From Actinophytocola gossypii (GTDB lineage: Bacteria; Actinomycetota; Actinomycetes; Mycobacteriales; Pseudonocardiaceae), in NCBI RefSeq assembly GCF_025165815.1, contig NZ_JAFFZE010000010.1, forward strand, positions 248,001 through 312,000: 64,000 nucleotides of DNA, written 5' to 3'. The notes beneath the pieces were generated by a model that saw nothing but the letters and a program-made list of their open reading frames with translations, was not told the DNA's origin and made no database searches. The position numbers and the translations under genes were made by a program. The first letter of the stretch is position 1. Each line of letters begins with the position of its first letter. Shown here in pieces: positions 62,546 through 64,000 of the stretch.

Positions 62546-64000
62546 GTGCGAATCGGCGGAAAAGCAGGGATCTGCGGCGTGGTCCTGGGGACGGTGCTCG
62601 CCACCGCCCCCGCGGCCGCGGCGGCCCCGTCAACGGCCGCGAGTCCGGAGACAACAGCCAACACCACAGCCAACTCGACAGTGCAGACGGTCACCCTGAT
62701 CACCGGTGACCAGGTCGTCATGCACGACGGCCAGGCGAGATCCGTGCGGCCGGGCCCGGGCCGCGACGGAATGTCGTTCTCCGCGTTCACCCACGACGAC
62801 CACACCTACGTCATCCCGGCCGACGCTCGGCGGCTCGTCGCGACCGGGCGCGTGGACCGTCGGCTGTTCGACGTCACCACGCTGATCGAGTTCGGCTACG
62901 ACGACGCGCACCGCGACAGCGTGCCGCTGATCGTCACCCATCCGGAGGATCGGGCCGCGCCGCGGGTCGCCGGCGCCACCGACACCCGGGCGCTGGACAG
63001 CATCGACGCCGTCGCGATGACGGCGGAGAAGGGCGGCACCACCTGGGAGGCGCTGACCGACGGCACCGCGACCAGGCGCACCGCCGGCGGCGTGTCGAAG
63101 GTCTGGCTGGACGGCAAGCGAACGTCCACACTGGACCACAGCGTGCCGCAGATCGGCGCTCCGACCGCCTGGGAGGCCGGCTACACCGGTGAGGGCATCA
63201 CGGTCGCGGTGCTCGACACCGGCGTCGACCAGACCCACCCCGACCTCGCCGACCGGGAGATCGCCGAGCAGAACTTCACCGAGGCGCCGGACAACGTGGA
63301 CAACTTCGGCCACGGCACCCACGTCGCCTCGATCGTCGCCGGCACCGGCGCGAAGTCCGAGGGCAAGTACCGCGGCGTGGCGTGGGGCGCGTCGATCCTG
63401 GACGGCAAGGTGCTCGACGACTTCGGCGGCGGCCTCGAGTCGTGGATCATCGCCGGCATGGAGTGGGCGGCCGAGCAGGGTGCCGACGTCGCGAACCTGA
63501 GCCTCGGCGGCGGCGACACCGCGGACATCGACCCGCTGGAGGAGGCCGTCAACCGCCTGTCGGCCGAGACCGACACGCTGTTCGTGATCGCCGCGGGCAA
63601 CTCCGGCCCGGGTGCGGGCACGGTCGGCTCGCCGGGCAGCGCGGAGGCCGCGCTGACCGTCGGCGCCGTGGACCGCGACGACGAGCTGGCCGACTTCTCC
63701 AGCCGCGGCCCCCGGATCGGTGACGGCGGCATCAAGCCGGACGTCACCGCGCCGGGCGTGGACATCGTGGCCGCGTTGCACGCCGCCGGCACCATCGGCC
63801 CGCCGGTGGTCGACGGGTACACCGCGCTGTCCGGCACGTCGATGGCCGCCCCGCACGTCGCGGGCGCGGCGGCGTTGCTCGCCCAGCAGCACCCGGACTG
63901 GACCGGCGAGCAGCTCAAGGCCGTGCTCACCGGCTCGGCGACCCCGCACGAGTCGCTGACCGCGTTCGAGCAGGGCTCCGGCCGCGTCGACGTCGCGGCG
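62546..64000 (+). CDS. Secreted S8-family subtilisin-like protease, 3' end cut by window edge
   Basis: 485 codons visible. Signal peptide about 1-28, a propeptide with TVTLITGDQVVMHDG (typical of large actinomycete S8 proteases), then the peptidase domain. The triad is complete: Asp224 (VAVLDTGVD), His256 (GHGTHVAS) and Ser432 (SGTSMAAP). Actinomycete relatives are usually above 1000 residues, so much of the C-terminus probably lies beyond the edge. GTG at 62546 follows GGAAGG. It is divergent from the glucanase gene; the 257-bp gap is AT-richer and should hold both promoters. Confidence 0.92.
   Translation, partial: MRIGGKAGICGVVLGTVLATAPAAAAAPSTAASPETTANTTANSTVQTVTLITGDQVVMHDGQARSVRPGPGRDGMSFSAFTHDDHTYVIPADARRLVATGRVDRRLFDVTTLIEFGYDDAHRDSVPLIVTHPEDRAAPRVAGATDTRALDSIDAVAMTAEKGGTTWEALTDGTATRRTAGGVSKVWLDGKRTSTLDHSVPQIGAPTAWEAGYTGEGITVAVLDTGVDQTHPDLADREIAEQNFTEAPDNVDNFGHGTHVASIVAGTGAKSEGKYRGVAWGASILDGKVLDDFGGGLESWIIAGMEWAAEQGADVANLSLGGGDTADIDPLEEAVNRLSAETDTLFVIAAGNSGPGAGTVGSPGSAEAALTVGAVDRDDELADFSSRGPRIGDGGIKPDVTAPGVDIVAALHAAGTIGPPVVDGYTALSGTSMAAPHVAGAAALLAQQHPDWTGEQLKAVLTGSATPHESLTAFEQGSGRVDVAA

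Overview
The window is a stretch of chromosome from a very GC-rich actinomycete. GTG starts, ATGA/GTGA start-stop overlaps, F420-type luciferase-like oxidoreductases, PucR, GPP34 and IdeR-type iron regulation all fit that group. The gene repertoire suggests Pseudonocardiales, but this is inference; there is no rRNA or other phylogenetic marker. I found no tRNA, rRNA, CRISPR array or prophage.

Layout. (1) 1-4600, minus strand: a hydroxamate siderophore operon (PLP decarboxylase, N-monooxygenase, IucC-type synthetase cut by the window edge) behind an IdeR/DmdR-like iron box. (2) 4600-9600: an F420-type oxidoreductase and S9 peptidase, two small membrane-protein genes and an HtrA-like protease without PDZ. 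(3) 9685-25439: a pyrimidine/beta-alanine catabolic locus in two blocks. The first is mmsA, an aminotransferase and a divergent PucR regulator. The second is an NCS1 permease, an N-carbamoyl amidohydrolase, dihydropyrimidinase, a flavin/F420 oxidoreductase and an ornithine-type aminotransferase. Between them lie a Nudix-PIN fusion gene, the decayed remains of a PaoAB-like oxidase, a secreted peptidoglycan-binding protein, an SDR/TetR pair and a GPP34 gene. (4) 25447-27793: a NarL-type response regulator tail-to-tail with a sensor kinase that appears to be an internal duplication with a second, His-less dimerisation domain. (5) 27850-39342: housekeeping and stress genes (serine hydrolase, ABC-F, RibD-like reductase, LigC ligase, lipoprotein hydrolase, Ca2+ antiporter, MsrB, LigD-type polymerase). 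(6) 39400-42361: a decayed IS21-family element beside a transporter remnant. (7) 42374-50408: a PadR/DoxX/hydrolase group, an FAD oxidoreductase, a YidC paralogue group, a DUF6351-like secreted protein and a membrane hydrolase. (8) 50405-64000: a frameshifted oxidoreductase pseudogene, a secreted GH43-like/VCBS protein, an MFS carrier with a hexapeptide-repeat tail, an acidic protein, a hydrolase/TetR pair with twin operators, a large GH87-like secreted glucanase and a subtilisin-family protease cut by the right edge.

How it works together. Block 3 would import a pyrimidine, open dihydropyrimidine, release beta-alanine, transaminate it and finish as acetyl-CoA. The classical dihydropyrimidine dehydrogenase is absent, and a luciferase-fold oxidoreductase sits in the operon instead. 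The right end is a secretome region aimed at polysaccharide and protein outside the cell. The most unusual single genes are the duplicated kinase, the Nudix-PIN fusion, the lipoprotein hydrolase lacking a recognisable nucleophile, and two proteins carrying in-frame tandem-repeat expansions.
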